Positions 1-7,868 of a stretch of DNA of 64,000 bases are shown here, one piece after another. Made by a program: the position numbers and the translations under genes. Below the pieces are notes generated by a model, which saw only the letters and a program-made list of their open reading frames with translations, was not told the origin of the DNA and ran no database searches. Source of the DNA: CAIWHR01 sp963836265. GTDB lineage: Bacteria > Pseudomonadota > Gammaproteobacteria > Burkholderiales > Casimicrobiaceae. How positions within the stretch are numbered: the stretch's first letter is position 1; each line of letters opens with the position of its first letter. The DNA lies in the NCBI GenBank assembly GCA_963836265.1, contig CAWIIO010000008.1, positions 248,001-312,000 of the forward strand, in the 5' to 3' direction.

Positions 1-855
1 CGAGATACCAGATCGGGTCGCCGCCCGCGGTATAGCTGTACATCGTTAACACCAGCATGCCGCGCTGGACCTGGATGTTGTACCCCGAGCCCGATTCGCT
101 CGGGTTCCACCACAGTCCGGTTGCGGGGGTGAACGCAAGAGGCGCCGCACCGCCGCCCGGTGGCGGCGCGGCACCGGGAATCGTGTACCCGGTCAACACC
201 GCCGCATTGGTTCCGTCGTTCACCGCGACCAGGCCCACACCCGGGGCGTACCACACATCACGCGCATAACCGTTACCGCGCTGCTCGTGAACATGCAGCG
301 CATTGGCGAAGGTGCCCGCGGGTGTCGTCACCGTTTCCAGCGCCAGCGCCTGGTAGCTGCTCATATAGCTCTGCTCGCCCATCATGCTGGCCGAGCCCAT
401 GACATTCGCCTGCCAGCTTTCCATGTTCTGGTAGCCGCCTCCCGCCATCATCGTCCCCGGCGCGACCGGATTCTTGAGCATCCATTCGGGACTGGTGTAG
501 GTCATCATCGAGTACTGGGTCCCTGCCGGATCTGCGCCCATCCCGCCGAAGTAGTGCATGCCGTCAGGATCCATTCGGTAGAAATCGGTGGCGTCGGGAG
601 CGCAAATCGCGCCCACACTGCAGACGTAGGTCGTGTGCATCGCGGTGAGCTCCGCGACTCCCGCCCAGCTCTGACCGGTGTGCATGACGGCGGTGGACGT
701 CGCCCACGGCCCGCGCGTGTACATATAGTCGTAGCGAGCCCCATCGACCAATGGAAAGTACTGCGCCGTCGAGATCGACCCCCCATCATTTGGCCGAGGC
801 TGGTTCCCGACATCACTGCCATCACGCTGGCCAGCAAGAACTTGGTCTTGGTCAT
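1..855 (-). CDS. Met-rich secreted protein, frameshifted and cut by the window edge
   Basis: The start is ATG at 855, with AGGA about 9 bases upstream. The first 21 residues form a Sec signal peptide ending near SLG|Q. After about 26 codons the frame breaks at a run of six C (779-784 on the plus strand). One more base restores a long open frame that reads to the window edge. That frame is rich in Met (for example MMAGGGYQNM and GSASMMGEQSYM), has a PPPGGG linker, and then a module starting TGLWWNPSESGSGYN and continuing to GGDPIWYL. The same kind of module starts the mature protein at 18115-18933. It is the last gene of a minus-strand set divergent from the copper operon. Function unknown; a periplasmic copper role is inferred only from Met content and location. 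Confidence 0.7.
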
Positions 856-922
856 GACGCTCAATCCTGTTGCCAACTTGCCCCGATTCTCGCGGCTAGG
901 CGCGTTGGCCGTGCCATTCCGC

Positions 923-1150
923 CTATCCGCCGATGTCGCGCTTCTTCTGCTCGAACTCGTCCTTGCCGATCTCACCGCGCGCATACCGCTCCTTGAGTAT
1001 GTCGAGGGCGGTCCTCTCGCCGCCACCCGCCCCCGGCCGCCGGAAGAAATAGAGACCTGCCACGACGATCAGCGCCAGCGGGATCAACCACACCAGGATC
1101 ATCGTCAGCCCGCCGCCAAACATCCAGCCGCCGTGTTCGTATCCATACAT
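923..1150 (-). CDS. Small membrane protein with C-terminal SHOCT domain
   Basis: 75 residues. Residues 13-36 form one hydrophobic membrane segment (LTMILVWLIPLALIVVAGLY). The last 28 residues (ALDILKERYARGEIGKDEFE) are a typical SHOCT motif, a short helical module found at the ends of many small bacterial membrane proteins and thought to mediate oligomerisation. A clear GGAGG lies 8 bases before the ATG. The gene lies 76 bases downstream of the Spy/CpxP-like gene and 67 bases upstream of the secreted protein, all on the minus strand, which suggests one transcript. SHOCT membrane proteins are common near copper resistance genes; a precise role is not known. Confidence 0.85.
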   Translation of the reverse strand: MYGYEHGGWMFGGGLTMILVWLIPLALIVVAGLYFFRRPGAGGGERTALDILKERYARGEIGKDEFEQKKRDIGG

Positions 1151-1226
1151 TCTTGTGTCCTCCGTCGGTTACGATGCGGCGCGCTCCGGACGCGTTCGGG
1201 TGGCAAGACCGCCCGTCGGGCGTGCA

Positions 1227-1817
1227 TCAATATCCGTCACGTCGCAATTGCTGGCGCTGCTCCTTCGTGAGAACGCCGTCCATCTGCTTGCGCGCGGCGG
1301 TGGCGTTGCTGAGCATCTGCTGCTGCAAGGCGGCGATCTGATCATCGGCCTTGTTGGCTGCGGCGTCATCGCTCGCCTGCGCCCGGCGCGCATATTCATC
1401 CTGCATCTTGCCCATGAGGTCCCATTGCTTCGAGCGAAGATCCTGCTGGATCTTGTCGATCTTGCTGCGCTGCTCGTCGGTCAGGTTGAGTGCTGCCCAA
1501 CCGCCGTAACGGCCGGGGCCGTTCCCATAGCCGTACATCATTCCGGGCCCCATGCCATAGCCGCCGTAGCCGCCCATCATCCCCGGCCCCATGCCATAGC
1601 CGCCGGGGCCATTGCCGTACCCGTACATCATTCCCGGCCCCATGCCATAGCCACCGTAGCCGCCCATCATGCCCGGCCCCATGCCATAGCCACCGTAGCC
1701 GCCCATCATTCCGGGTCCGTAGCCGTAGCCCTGTCCCGGCTGGGCCAGTACCTGCGCGGAAGCTATGGCGAGCGTCGCGCCAGCCAGCGCAGCGATGAGT
1801 GTCTTGCGCGTCTTCAT
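1227..1817 (-). CDS. Spy/CpxP-like periplasmic protein with Gly-Tyr-Met repeats
   Basis: 196 residues from ATG 1817, preceded by AGGAG at 7 bases; a TTG two codons upstream is not needed. The signal peptide is cleaved after AQVLA. The mature protein opens with about 75 residues of Gly/Tyr/Met repeats containing five GPGMM units. A helical domain follows with LNLTDEQRSKIDKIQQDL and, near the end, LTKEQRQQL, the two LTxxQ-type motifs of the Spy/CpxP family of periplasmic stress chaperones. Family members help envelope stress and metal responses. The Met repeats resemble those of periplasmic copper-binding proteins, and the gene diverges from cueR-copA-copZ, so metal binding is a reasonable inference, not shown. 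Confidence 0.82.
   Translation of the reverse strand: MKTRKTLIAALAGATLAIASAQVLAQPGQGYGYGPGMMGGYGGYGMGPGMMGGYGGYGMGPGMMYGYGNGPGGYGMGPGMMGGYGGYGMGPGMMYGYGNGPGRYGGWAALNLTDEQRSKIDKIQQDLRSKQWDLMGKMQDEYARRAQASDDAAANKADDQIAALQQQMLSNATAARKQMDGVLTKEQRQQLRRDGY
1503..1727 (-). repeat. In-gene repeat encoding GYGMGPGMM units
   Basis: This is an imperfect tandem repeat inside the Spy/CpxP-like gene. The encoded units alternate between GGYGGYGMGPGMM and YGYGNGPGGYGMGPGMM, giving five GPGMM copies. The DNA copies are nearly identical over 30-40 bases, so the tract may vary in copy number between strains or collapse in assembly. Confidence 0.85.
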
Positions 1818-1932
1818 AATCAATCTCCTAATGGATCAAGTGTTGCCGAGGGCTCACGCCGCGGCGCCGCGGGCCGGACGGCCCGCGCTGCACCGGGCGC
1901 GCGTTTGAAACCGAAGTGTCATCGTCGAATAC

Positions 1933-2238
1933 CTATCGCATGCTGTCTAGCCCGCCTTGGACGTGCCCGAGGCCGCTGCACGCACGCGGGTGCATTTCCG
2001 TGCACCGCACAGCCGGCGCCCGGCGCTGACTCGCGGTTGGCGCATTGCGTCGTTTGATACGGTTCGGACAATCGCGGCACGAGATGACCTCGCCGTTCGC
2101 GTCACGCAAGACTGGCCCGCCGCAGGAGCCACGCAGGCACTTGCGCTTGAACACCGCGCCTACCGCCATCGCCAGCATCGCCACCCCCACCACGGCGGTG
2201 GTGAGTGCAAGCAGCAACGGGAAGGATCCGATCTCCAT
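1933..2238 (-). CDS. NqrM-like small membrane protein
   Basis: 101 residues from ATG 2238. Residues 4-27 form a membrane segment, followed by KRKCLRGSCGG and then CRDCPNR. A single membrane helix followed by a GSCGG motif and a CxxC pair is the pattern of NqrM (DUF539), a factor for maturation of the Na+-translocating NADH:quinone reductase that is thought to deliver iron. No nqr genes are in the window. The tail after about residue 65 is basic and unlike NqrM. The reading frame is open upstream to 2367, but that part looks non-coding. The assignment is by motif only; the Cys residues would also suit metal handling in this copper region. Confidence 0.6.
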   Translation of the reverse strand: MEIGSFPLLLALTTAVVGVAMLAMAVGAVFKRKCLRGSCGGPVLRDANGEVISCRDCPNRIKRRNAPTASQRRAPAVRCTEMHPRACSGLGHVQGGLDSMR

Positions 2239-2453
2239 GGTAGATGTCCGGTAGATTCCGGCAGATGTCCGACTGCCGATGGCGACCCGACACCGAAGCT
2301 CGTCTCGCGTGCCAATACGATGGCGTCCGCCGTGCCACCACGTGCAGTATGGCGTCGAAGAGGCCACCGGAAGGTGACACGCAGATTACTTTTCCGTAAT
2401 CCCGACGACGCCGCCGCCGGCGTTTGACGCCGATCAACTCGTGGCCAAAAGAG

Positions 2454-2485
2454 TTGACCTTACAGTAAGCTATAAGGTCTATACT
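2454..2485 (+). promoter_or_regulatory. MerR/CueR-type promoter and operator of the copper operon
   Basis: -35 TTGACC (2454-2459) and -10 TATACT (2480-2485) are separated by 20 bases, longer than the normal 17, as in promoters untwisted by MerR-family activators. The spacer contains a perfect inverted repeat, GACCTTA at 2456-2462 and TAAGGTC at 2473-2479, with 10 bases between the arms. This matches the layout of CueR boxes. It lies 29 bases upstream of the regulator start, so the regulator and the exporter genes after it should be induced together. Confidence 0.85.
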
Positions 2486-2514
2486 TCGGAAGACGCCGAG
2501 AAGAGGGAAACCAG

Positions 2515-2922
2515 ATGCAAGAGCTGACTATCGGAAAGCTTGCGAAGGCGACGGGGATCGGCGCCGGCACGTTGCGCTATTACGAGCAGCTCGGCTTGCT
2601 CGCCCCGGCTCCGCGCACGCCGGCGGGCTACCGGCTCTATGGCGAGGGCGCCGCGCGACGCCTGCGCTTCATCCGTCGCGCGCAGGCGCTCGGCTTCTCG
2701 CTCGACGAGGTCGCCGAGCTGCTCGCCCTCAGCGACAACCCCCGCGCCGGCGCGCGCGAGGTCAAGAAGGCCACGCGGGCGAAGATCGCCGACATCGACG
2801 CGCGCATCGAGGCGCTGCGGCGCATGAAGCAGGGACTGGAGGCACTCGCATCGCGCTGCAACGGCCACGGCTCCACGCACGAATGTCCGATCCTCGCCGC
2901 GCTCAATCGCGACGACCAGTGA
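2515..2922 (+). CDS. cueR: MerR-family copper-responsive regulator (CueR-like)
   Basis: 135 residues with an N-terminal MerR winged helix (TIGKLAKATGIGAGTLRYYE), a long dimerisation helix around residues 80-112, and a C-terminal metal loop with Cys115, His118 and Cys124 (CNGHGSTHECPIL). No Cys is seen at the start of the dimerisation helix, where divalent-metal sensors such as ZntR carry one; this favours a monovalent-metal (Cu/Ag) sensor. AGAGGG precedes the ATG by 6 bases. It is first in a plus-strand set with copA (24 bases later) and copZ. Unlike E. coli cueR, it is co-directional with its target, so it should be autoregulated. The metal is inferred from the neighbours. Confidence 0.88.
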   Translation: MQELTIGKLAKATGIGAGTLRYYEQLGLLAPAPRTPAGYRLYGEGAARRLRFIRRAQALGFSLDEVAELLALSDNPRAGAREVKKATRAKIADIDARIEALRRMKQGLEALASRCNGHGSTHECPILAALNRDDQ

Positions 2923-2946
2923 CACCTGACCTATAGAGCAAGAGAC

Positions 2947-5469
2947 ATGCGAACGATCGAGATCGGAATCGAAGGAATGACCTGCGCCAATTGCAGCGCG
3001 CGGGTCGACCGGGCGCTGCGCAAGGTCGCCGGCGTCGCCGATGCCGCGGCGAACCTGGCGACCGCGCGGGCGAGCGTGCGCTACGACGAGGCGGTGACGA
3101 CCGCTGCTTGCCTCGCCGACGCCATCAAGGCCGCGGGATACGAGCCGCTCGAGCGCGAGCTCGAAATCGGCGTTGGCGGAATGACGTGCGCCAATTGCGT
3201 CGCTCGTGTCGAACGCACGCTCGCGAAGCTTCCCGGAGTGCTCACAGCGACGGTCAACCTCGCCACCGCGCGCGCAGCCGTCCGTTATCTTCCAGGCACG
3301 CTTGGACCCGACGACATCGCGGGCGCCATCGCCGAGGCCGGCTATGAACCACGGGTGCTGACCGAGCAGGACGACGGCGACGCCGAGGCGAGCGTCCGCG
3401 ACAAGGCGCTGCGGGCGCGGCGCCGCGAAACGGCGATCGCGGCGCTGCTCACCCTCCCGATCGTGATGCTCTCGCTGGGGGCGATGGTCGCCCCGGAAAT
3501 CGACCGCATCCTCGCCGCGATCGCGCCCTCGCCTAAGTTCTGGGACTGGATGCAGCTCGCGCTCGGCAGCGCGGTGACATTCTGGCCGGGGCGCCGCTTC
3601 TTCCGTGCCGGCTGGGCCGCGTACCGGCATCTCTCGCCGGACATGAACAGCCTGGTGATGACCGGTGTCGGGGCGGCGTACCTGTACAGCGCGCTGGTCG
3701 TCATCGCCCCGCAGGTCTTTCCGCCCGAGGCGCGCAACCTTTATTTCGAATCGGCGGCGGTGGTCATTACGCTGATCCTGATGGGCAAGTATCTGGAAGA
3801 GCTTTCGAAGGGCCGCGCCGGCGCGGCGATCAAGAAGCTCATCGGGCTGCAGGCGAAGACCGCGCGCGTGCTGCGCGACGGCGGGGAGAAGGACGTGCCG
3901 ATCCACGACGTCGTGCGCGGCGATCTCGTCGTCGTCCGTCCTGGCGAGCGCATTCCCGTCGACGGTGAGGTGCGCGATGGCGAGAGCTACGTCGACGAGT
4001 CCATGCTGACCGGAGAGCCGATGCCGGTGGCCAAACGTGCCGGCGAACGCGTCGTCGGCGGCACGGTCAACCAGCACGGCCTGCTGCGCATCCAGGCGCG
4101 GCAGGTGGGCAAGGAGACGATGCTCGCCCAGATCATCCGCATGGTCGAGCAGGCGCAAGGCTCGAAACTGCCGATCCAGAAACTGGCCGATCGGGTGGTG
4201 AGCGTGTTCACGCCGATCGTTCTCGCGGTCGCCGCCGTCACCTTCGGCGTCTGGCTCGCCTTCGGTCCGCCGCCCGCCATCACGATGGCGCTCGTAAGCA
4301 CGGTCGCGGTGCTGGTCGTCGCGTGTCCGTGTGCGATGGGGCTCGCGACGCCTGCCGCCATCATGGTCGGCAGCGGCCGCGCGGCGGAGCTCGGCGTGCT
4401 GTTCCGCAAGGGCGAGGCGCTCGAAGCGTTGAGCCACGTCGACACGATCGTGTTCGACAAGACGGGTACCCTCACCGTCGGTCGGCCGCAGGTCACCGAC
4501 ATCGAGCCCGCCGCGGGCTGCGATGCGGCGGCGGTGCTGCGTTACGCGGCAAGCGTGGAAGCCGGCAGCGAGCACCCGCTGGCGAGCGCGATCATCGCCG
4601 CCACACAGGCTCGCGGCTTGGAGACCCCGGCCGCTGAAGCGTTCAAGGCCATTCCCGGCTACGGCGTCAAGGGGCGTGTCGACGGCCACACCGTGCTGCT
4701 CGGCGCGCAGCGCCTTCTGGATCGGGACCGAGTCGACGCCGGAGAGCTCGTCGACAAGGCGGCGACGCTTTCCAGCCGCGGCAAGACGCCCGTCTATCTC
4801 GCCCTCGACGGCAAGGCGTGGGGCGTGCTCGGCATCGCCGATGCCCTCAAGCCCGAGTCGGCGGCCGTCGTGGCGGCGCTGCGGGGCATGGGCCTGCGGG
4901 TCGCGATGATCACCGGCGACAGCGGGCGTACCGCGCAAGCGATTGCGCAGCAGGCGGGCATGGACGACTACGAGGCGGAGGTATTGCCATCGGGCAAGGC
5001 CGAGTCGGTCAAGCGGCTCCAGCAGGGTGCACGCCGCATCGCATTCGTGGGCGACGGCATCAACGATGCACCTGCGCTCGCGCAGGCCGAAGTCGGGATC
5101 GCGGTCGCCACCGGCACCGACATTGCGATCGAGGCAGCGGACGTGACGCTTACGCGCGGCGATCTGCACGGACTGGTGAGCGCACTTCAGGTCGCGCGAC
5201 GCACGATGCGCACGATCCGCGCCAACCTGTTCTGGGCCTTCATCTACAACATTCTGCTGATCCCGCTTGCCGCCGGCGTCCTGTATCCCGCCTGGGGTAT
5301 TCACCTCAACCCGATGCTCGCGGGTCTCGCGATGGGGCTGTCCAGCGTCTTCGTCGTCACGAACAGCCTGCGCCTGAGGCGACTCGAGCCGGTGGTTGCG
5401 AAGAGCGCGAAGCTGAACGAAGAGGCCGCGACGGCTGGGCGAATGGTCGCGGCAGAGACGGCCCGGTAA
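2947..5469 (+). CDS. copA: Cu(I)-exporting P1B-type ATPase
   Basis: 840 residues. Two N-terminal heavy-metal domains carry GMTCANC at residues 10-16 and 78-84. The core shows the TGEP motif of the actuator domain, the membrane CPC motif at residues 460-462 (VACPCAMGLATP), the phosphorylation site DKTGT at about 504, the P1B-specific SEHPL motif, and GDGINDAPAL of the P domain. CPC with two Cys-containing metal domains marks a Cu(I)/Ag(I) exporter, which pumps copper from the cytoplasm to the periplasm. It sits between its predicted regulator and the chaperone CopZ. Complete and in frame. Confidence 0.97.
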   Translation: MRTIEIGIEGMTCANCSARVDRALRKVAGVADAAANLATARASVRYDEAVTTAACLADAIKAAGYEPLERELEIGVGGMTCANCVARVERTLAKLPGVLTATVNLATARAAVRYLPGTLGPDDIAGAIAEAGYEPRVLTEQDDGDAEASVRDKALRARRRETAIAALLTLPIVMLSLGAMVAPEIDRILAAIAPSPKFWDWMQLALGSAVTFWPGRRFFRAGWAAYRHLSPDMNSLVMTGVGAAYLYSALVVIAPQVFPPEARNLYFESAAVVITLILMGKYLEELSKGRAGAAIKKLIGLQAKTARVLRDGGEKDVPIHDVVRGDLVVVRPGERIPVDGEVRDGESYVDESMLTGEPMPVAKRAGERVVGGTVNQHGLLRIQARQVGKETMLAQIIRMVEQAQGSKLPIQKLADRVVSVFTPIVLAVAAVTFGVWLAFGPPPAITMALVSTVAVLVVACPCAMGLATPAAIMVGSGRAAELGVLFRKGEALEALSHVDTIVFDKTGTLTVGRPQVTDIEPAAGCDAAAVLRYAASVEAGSEHPLASAIIAATQARGLETPAAEAFKAIPGYGVKGRVDGHTVLLGAQRLLDRDRVDAGELVDKAATLSSRGKTPVYLALDGKAWGVLGIADALKPESAAVVAALRGMGLRVAMITGDSGRTAQAIAQQAGMDDYEAEVLPSGKAESVKRLQQGARRIAFVGDGINDAPALAQAEVGIAVATGTDIAIEAADVTLTRGDLHGLVSALQVARRTMRTIRANLFWAFIYNILLIPLAAGVLYPAWGIHLNPMLAGLAMGLSSVFVVTNSLRLRRLEPVVAKSAKLNEEAATAGRMVAAETAR

Positions 5470-5521
5470 GTTGAAACGCGATCGCTTCCGATCGCTCCCG
5501 GAACCAACCGAGGAGACAACG

Positions 5522-5728
5522 ATGAGTTCGACGATTCTCAAAGTCCGCGGCATGACGTGCGGCCATTGCTCCGCGACGGTGGCGAAAGCCTTGAAGCAGG
5601 TGACCGGCGTTGAATCGGCCGAGGTCAATCTCGACCGGGGCGAGGCTGTCGTGACCGGCCGGGCAGACGTCAAAAGCCTGATCGACGCAGTCAAAGAAGA
5701 GGGTTACGAGGCCGAGGCAAAGACGTGA
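5522..5728 (+). CDS. copZ: Copper chaperone CopZ (heavy-metal-associated domain)
   Basis: 68 residues, a single HMA domain with GMTCGHC at residues 10-16 and the usual beta-alpha-beta pattern. The start at 5522 is chosen because AGGAG lies 6 bases before it; the frame is open upstream to 5471, just after the copA stop, but that part is not HMA-like. It should carry Cu(I) in the cytoplasm to CopA or to the regulator. Last gene of the copper operon. Confidence 0.93.
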   Translation: MSSTILKVRGMTCGHCSATVAKALKQVTGVESAEVNLDRGEAVVTGRADVKSLIDAVKEEGYEAEAKT

Positions 5729-6029
5729 TTCTGCCTTGTGCGTTCGTCAGTCCGCCAGCCGGCGGCGGCGTCAGGATATTCGCGTGCTCTTCAACCTTTC
5801 ACCGTGGTGAAGGTGAAGCCCGCGCGCCGATCGCCTGCATCTCTTCTCAGGGTTTGCACGGCGACCGGCCCCGCATGATCCCTACGATCAGTACAGAATC
5901 CATGGCGCCCTCCTGAGTCGCTCGAGCTTCAGCGCGCCAAAGCAGCATCGCCGGCCTTAGTCCATCGTCCCAATGCCGTTGCGACGGCTCAAAAAGAAAG
6001 TGGGTGAAGTGCCCAGCTTCGTTAATGAC
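5729..6029. other. Gene-free stretch between copZ and tRNA-Glu
   Basis: No convincing gene. Two inverted repeats are visible: a GC-rich one just after copZ (about 5750-5770, CCGCC and GGCGG arms) and ACCTTTCACC/GGTGAAGGT at 5794-5814. Neither is followed by a clear T-run, so neither is called a terminator. Confidence 0.5.
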
Positions 6030-6105
6030 TGGCGTCCCCAAGGGGATTCGAACCCCTGTACTCACCGTGAAAGGGTGATGTCCTAGGCCTCTAGACGATG
6101 GGGAC
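6030..6105 (-). tRNA. tRNA-Glu (anticodon UUC)
   Basis: A 76-base cloverleaf including the encoded CCA. The acceptor arm starts GTCCCCA and pairs with TGGGGAC. The anticodon loop CTTTCAC gives UUC, and the T-arm reads GGGGTTCGAATCCCC. It is followed 40 bases upstream by tRNA-Ala in the same direction, so both probably come from one precursor. Confidence 0.97.
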
Positions 6106-6145
6106 CCGGTGCTGCGGCAGCCGGGCAACGACTGCGATGATTGTG

Positions 6146-6221
<76 letters not shown>

Positions 6222-6403
6222 ACGGCCAACGCGAAATTATACCGGCCGGTCACGAGGTTGGCAAACCGAGACCCTGCGAACATTGCGCCGGCGCGCGCAC
6301 GTGATTGAGCTATCATCGCCGCCGCTCGCTCGGCGTGCGGCGCGGTGCGGACGCACGGCCGCAAACTCGCGCATTTTCTTCCGACCAGGCACCCGTTCCT
6401 CCG

Positions 6404-7216
6404 ATGCCCCTGCTTCCTCCGACCGCCGCACCGTCGATCGACTTCTCCGGCCGCGCGATCCTCGTCACGGGCGCGACGGGCGGCCTCGGGCGCGCGATCG
6501 CGCTCGCCTGCGCGGCGCGCGGCGCAACGGTCGTGCTGCATGGGCGCGTCGTGCGCAAGCTCGAGGCTCTCTACGATGAGATCGTCGCGGCGGGCGGTCC
6601 GCAACCCACGATCCTGCCGCTCGATCTTGCAAAGGCCACCTCCGATGATTTCAGCTCCGTCGCGCGCGCGATCGAAAGGCAGCTCGGCCGGCTCGAGGGT
6701 CTCGTGCACACCGCGGCGTTCCTGGGATCGCTGGGGCCCATCGAGCATCAAGCATTCGACGCGTGGCAAACGGCGTTGCGCGTCAACGTCGCTGCGGCAA
6801 TGGCGCTCACGCGCTCGACATTGCCGTTGCTCGGCGCCGCGCCCGACGCGGCGATCGTATTCACGCTCGATTCCCGCGGCGACGATCCGCGTGCGTTCTG
6901 GGGCGCTTATGCGGCATCGAAGGCCGCGCTCGCCGCGCTCGCCGCCACGCTTGCCGACGAGTTGGAAACCCGCGCAAACCTCCGCGTCAACGCCGTCGTG
7001 CCAGGCCCGATCCGGTCGCCGCTGCGCATGCGCACCCATCCCGGCGAGGACAGGGATGCACTGCCGCCCCCGGAAGCGCTCGCGCCGCTGTATCTGCAAC
7101 TAATCGCCGCCCAGCCCAAGGCCGAGAGTGGCGTACGCATCGACGCGCGGGCGTGGCTTGCCGGTCACGCGGCGTCGACGCCGCTCGTCCGCGCCTCGGC
7201 CGCCGGCCGGCCATAG
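6404..7216 (+). CDS. SDR-family oxidoreductase (YciK-like)
   Basis: 270 residues from ATG 6404. The Rossmann motif TGATGGLGRAIA lies near the N-terminus and the catalytic YAASK near residue 170. The coding frame is open upstream to 6305, but the family fold begins shortly after 6404. In overall form it resembles the YciK group of short-chain dehydrogenases; the substrate is unknown. Its 3-prime end overlaps the convergent YgfX-like gene by 52 bases. No linked pathway genes are evident. Confidence 0.85.
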   Translation: MPLLPPTAAPSIDFSGRAILVTGATGGLGRAIALACAARGATVVLHGRVVRKLEALYDEIVAAGGPQPTILPLDLAKATSDDFSSVARAIERQLGRLEGLVHTAAFLGSLGPIEHQAFDAWQTALRVNVAAAMALTRSTLPLLGAAPDAAIVFTLDSRGDDPRAFWGAYAASKAALAALAATLADELETRANLRVNAVVPGPIRSPLRMRTHPGEDRDALPPPEALAPLYLQLIAAQPKAESGVRIDARAWLAGHAASTPLVRASAAGRP

Positions 7217-7635
7217 CGCAACACGACGCGCAGCCGCCGGAAATCATCCGCAGGAAGCGTGTCGGGCAGGATCAGGATCGATCGCGAAGGCGCCCACCAG
7301 AATGTCCCGTCGGGACGCCAGACGATGACGGTGAGATGGGCGCCGACGTACGTGTCGTCACGGATGCTGCCCTCGCGCGAACGGCCATCACGACCACTGA
7401 CGGTAATGCGCCGATCGGCGCCGACATGGAGCAGCGCGGGCACGCCGCGGCCGGTGCATTGCCGGAACCCGCGCACGGCGACTGCGCCGATCATCATCGC
7501 ACCCATACCGGAGAGCCAGAGCGGTAATGGCAACAGGCCGATCAGCACGGTAATCGTTACATGGGCAAGCGCGATGAACGCGCAGGCGATGCGCGACGGA
7601 CGTGGTTCGAGTCGAAGGCGCGGGGGCGGATGCAT
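7165..7635 (-). CDS. YgfX-like membrane protein
   Basis: About 156 residues from ATG 7635; an alternative ATG at 7716 would add 27 residues and neither has a clear ribosome site. The N-terminus has LRLEPRPSR, then two hydrophobic segments separated by a short turn, then a soluble beta-rich tail with HVGADRRITVSG. This matches the layout of YgfX/CptA-type proteins, small inner-membrane proteins that in E. coli pair with SdhE (YgfY). No sdhE is in the window. Assignment by form only. Confidence 0.6.
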   Translation of the reverse strand: MHPPPRLRLEPRPSRIACAFIALAHVTITVLIGLLPLPLWLSGMGAMMIGAVAVRGFRQCTGRGVPALLHVGADRRITVSGRDGRSREGSIRDDTYVGAHLTVIVWRPDGTFWWAPSRSILILPDTLPADDFRRLRVVLRYGRPAAEARTSGVDAA

Positions 7636-7868
7636 CGCCGCCCATTGCAGGCTGATTGCGGCGTCCGGCCAATCGGCCGGACGGCTGAATCCGCTCGGCT
7701 GCCGGATGTCGGTCATCGCCGCGAACGCGGGGATGCAGCGACTCTCGACGCAAGACACCAGGTTCCCGCTTCCGCAGGAACGACGGACCGGGTTCCCGCC
7801 CCCGTTGGAACGACGGCATTACGTGCAATCGGTCTCTGGATCTCGGAAGCGTCAGCCCCCGCACCGGG

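Noticed and set aside
2479..5694. A 1071-codon open frame on the minus strand opposite cueR-copA-copZ
   Set aside because: It is a high-GC shadow of copA: Arg/Asp/His-rich with no family pattern, while the plus strand encodes an intact copper ATPase.
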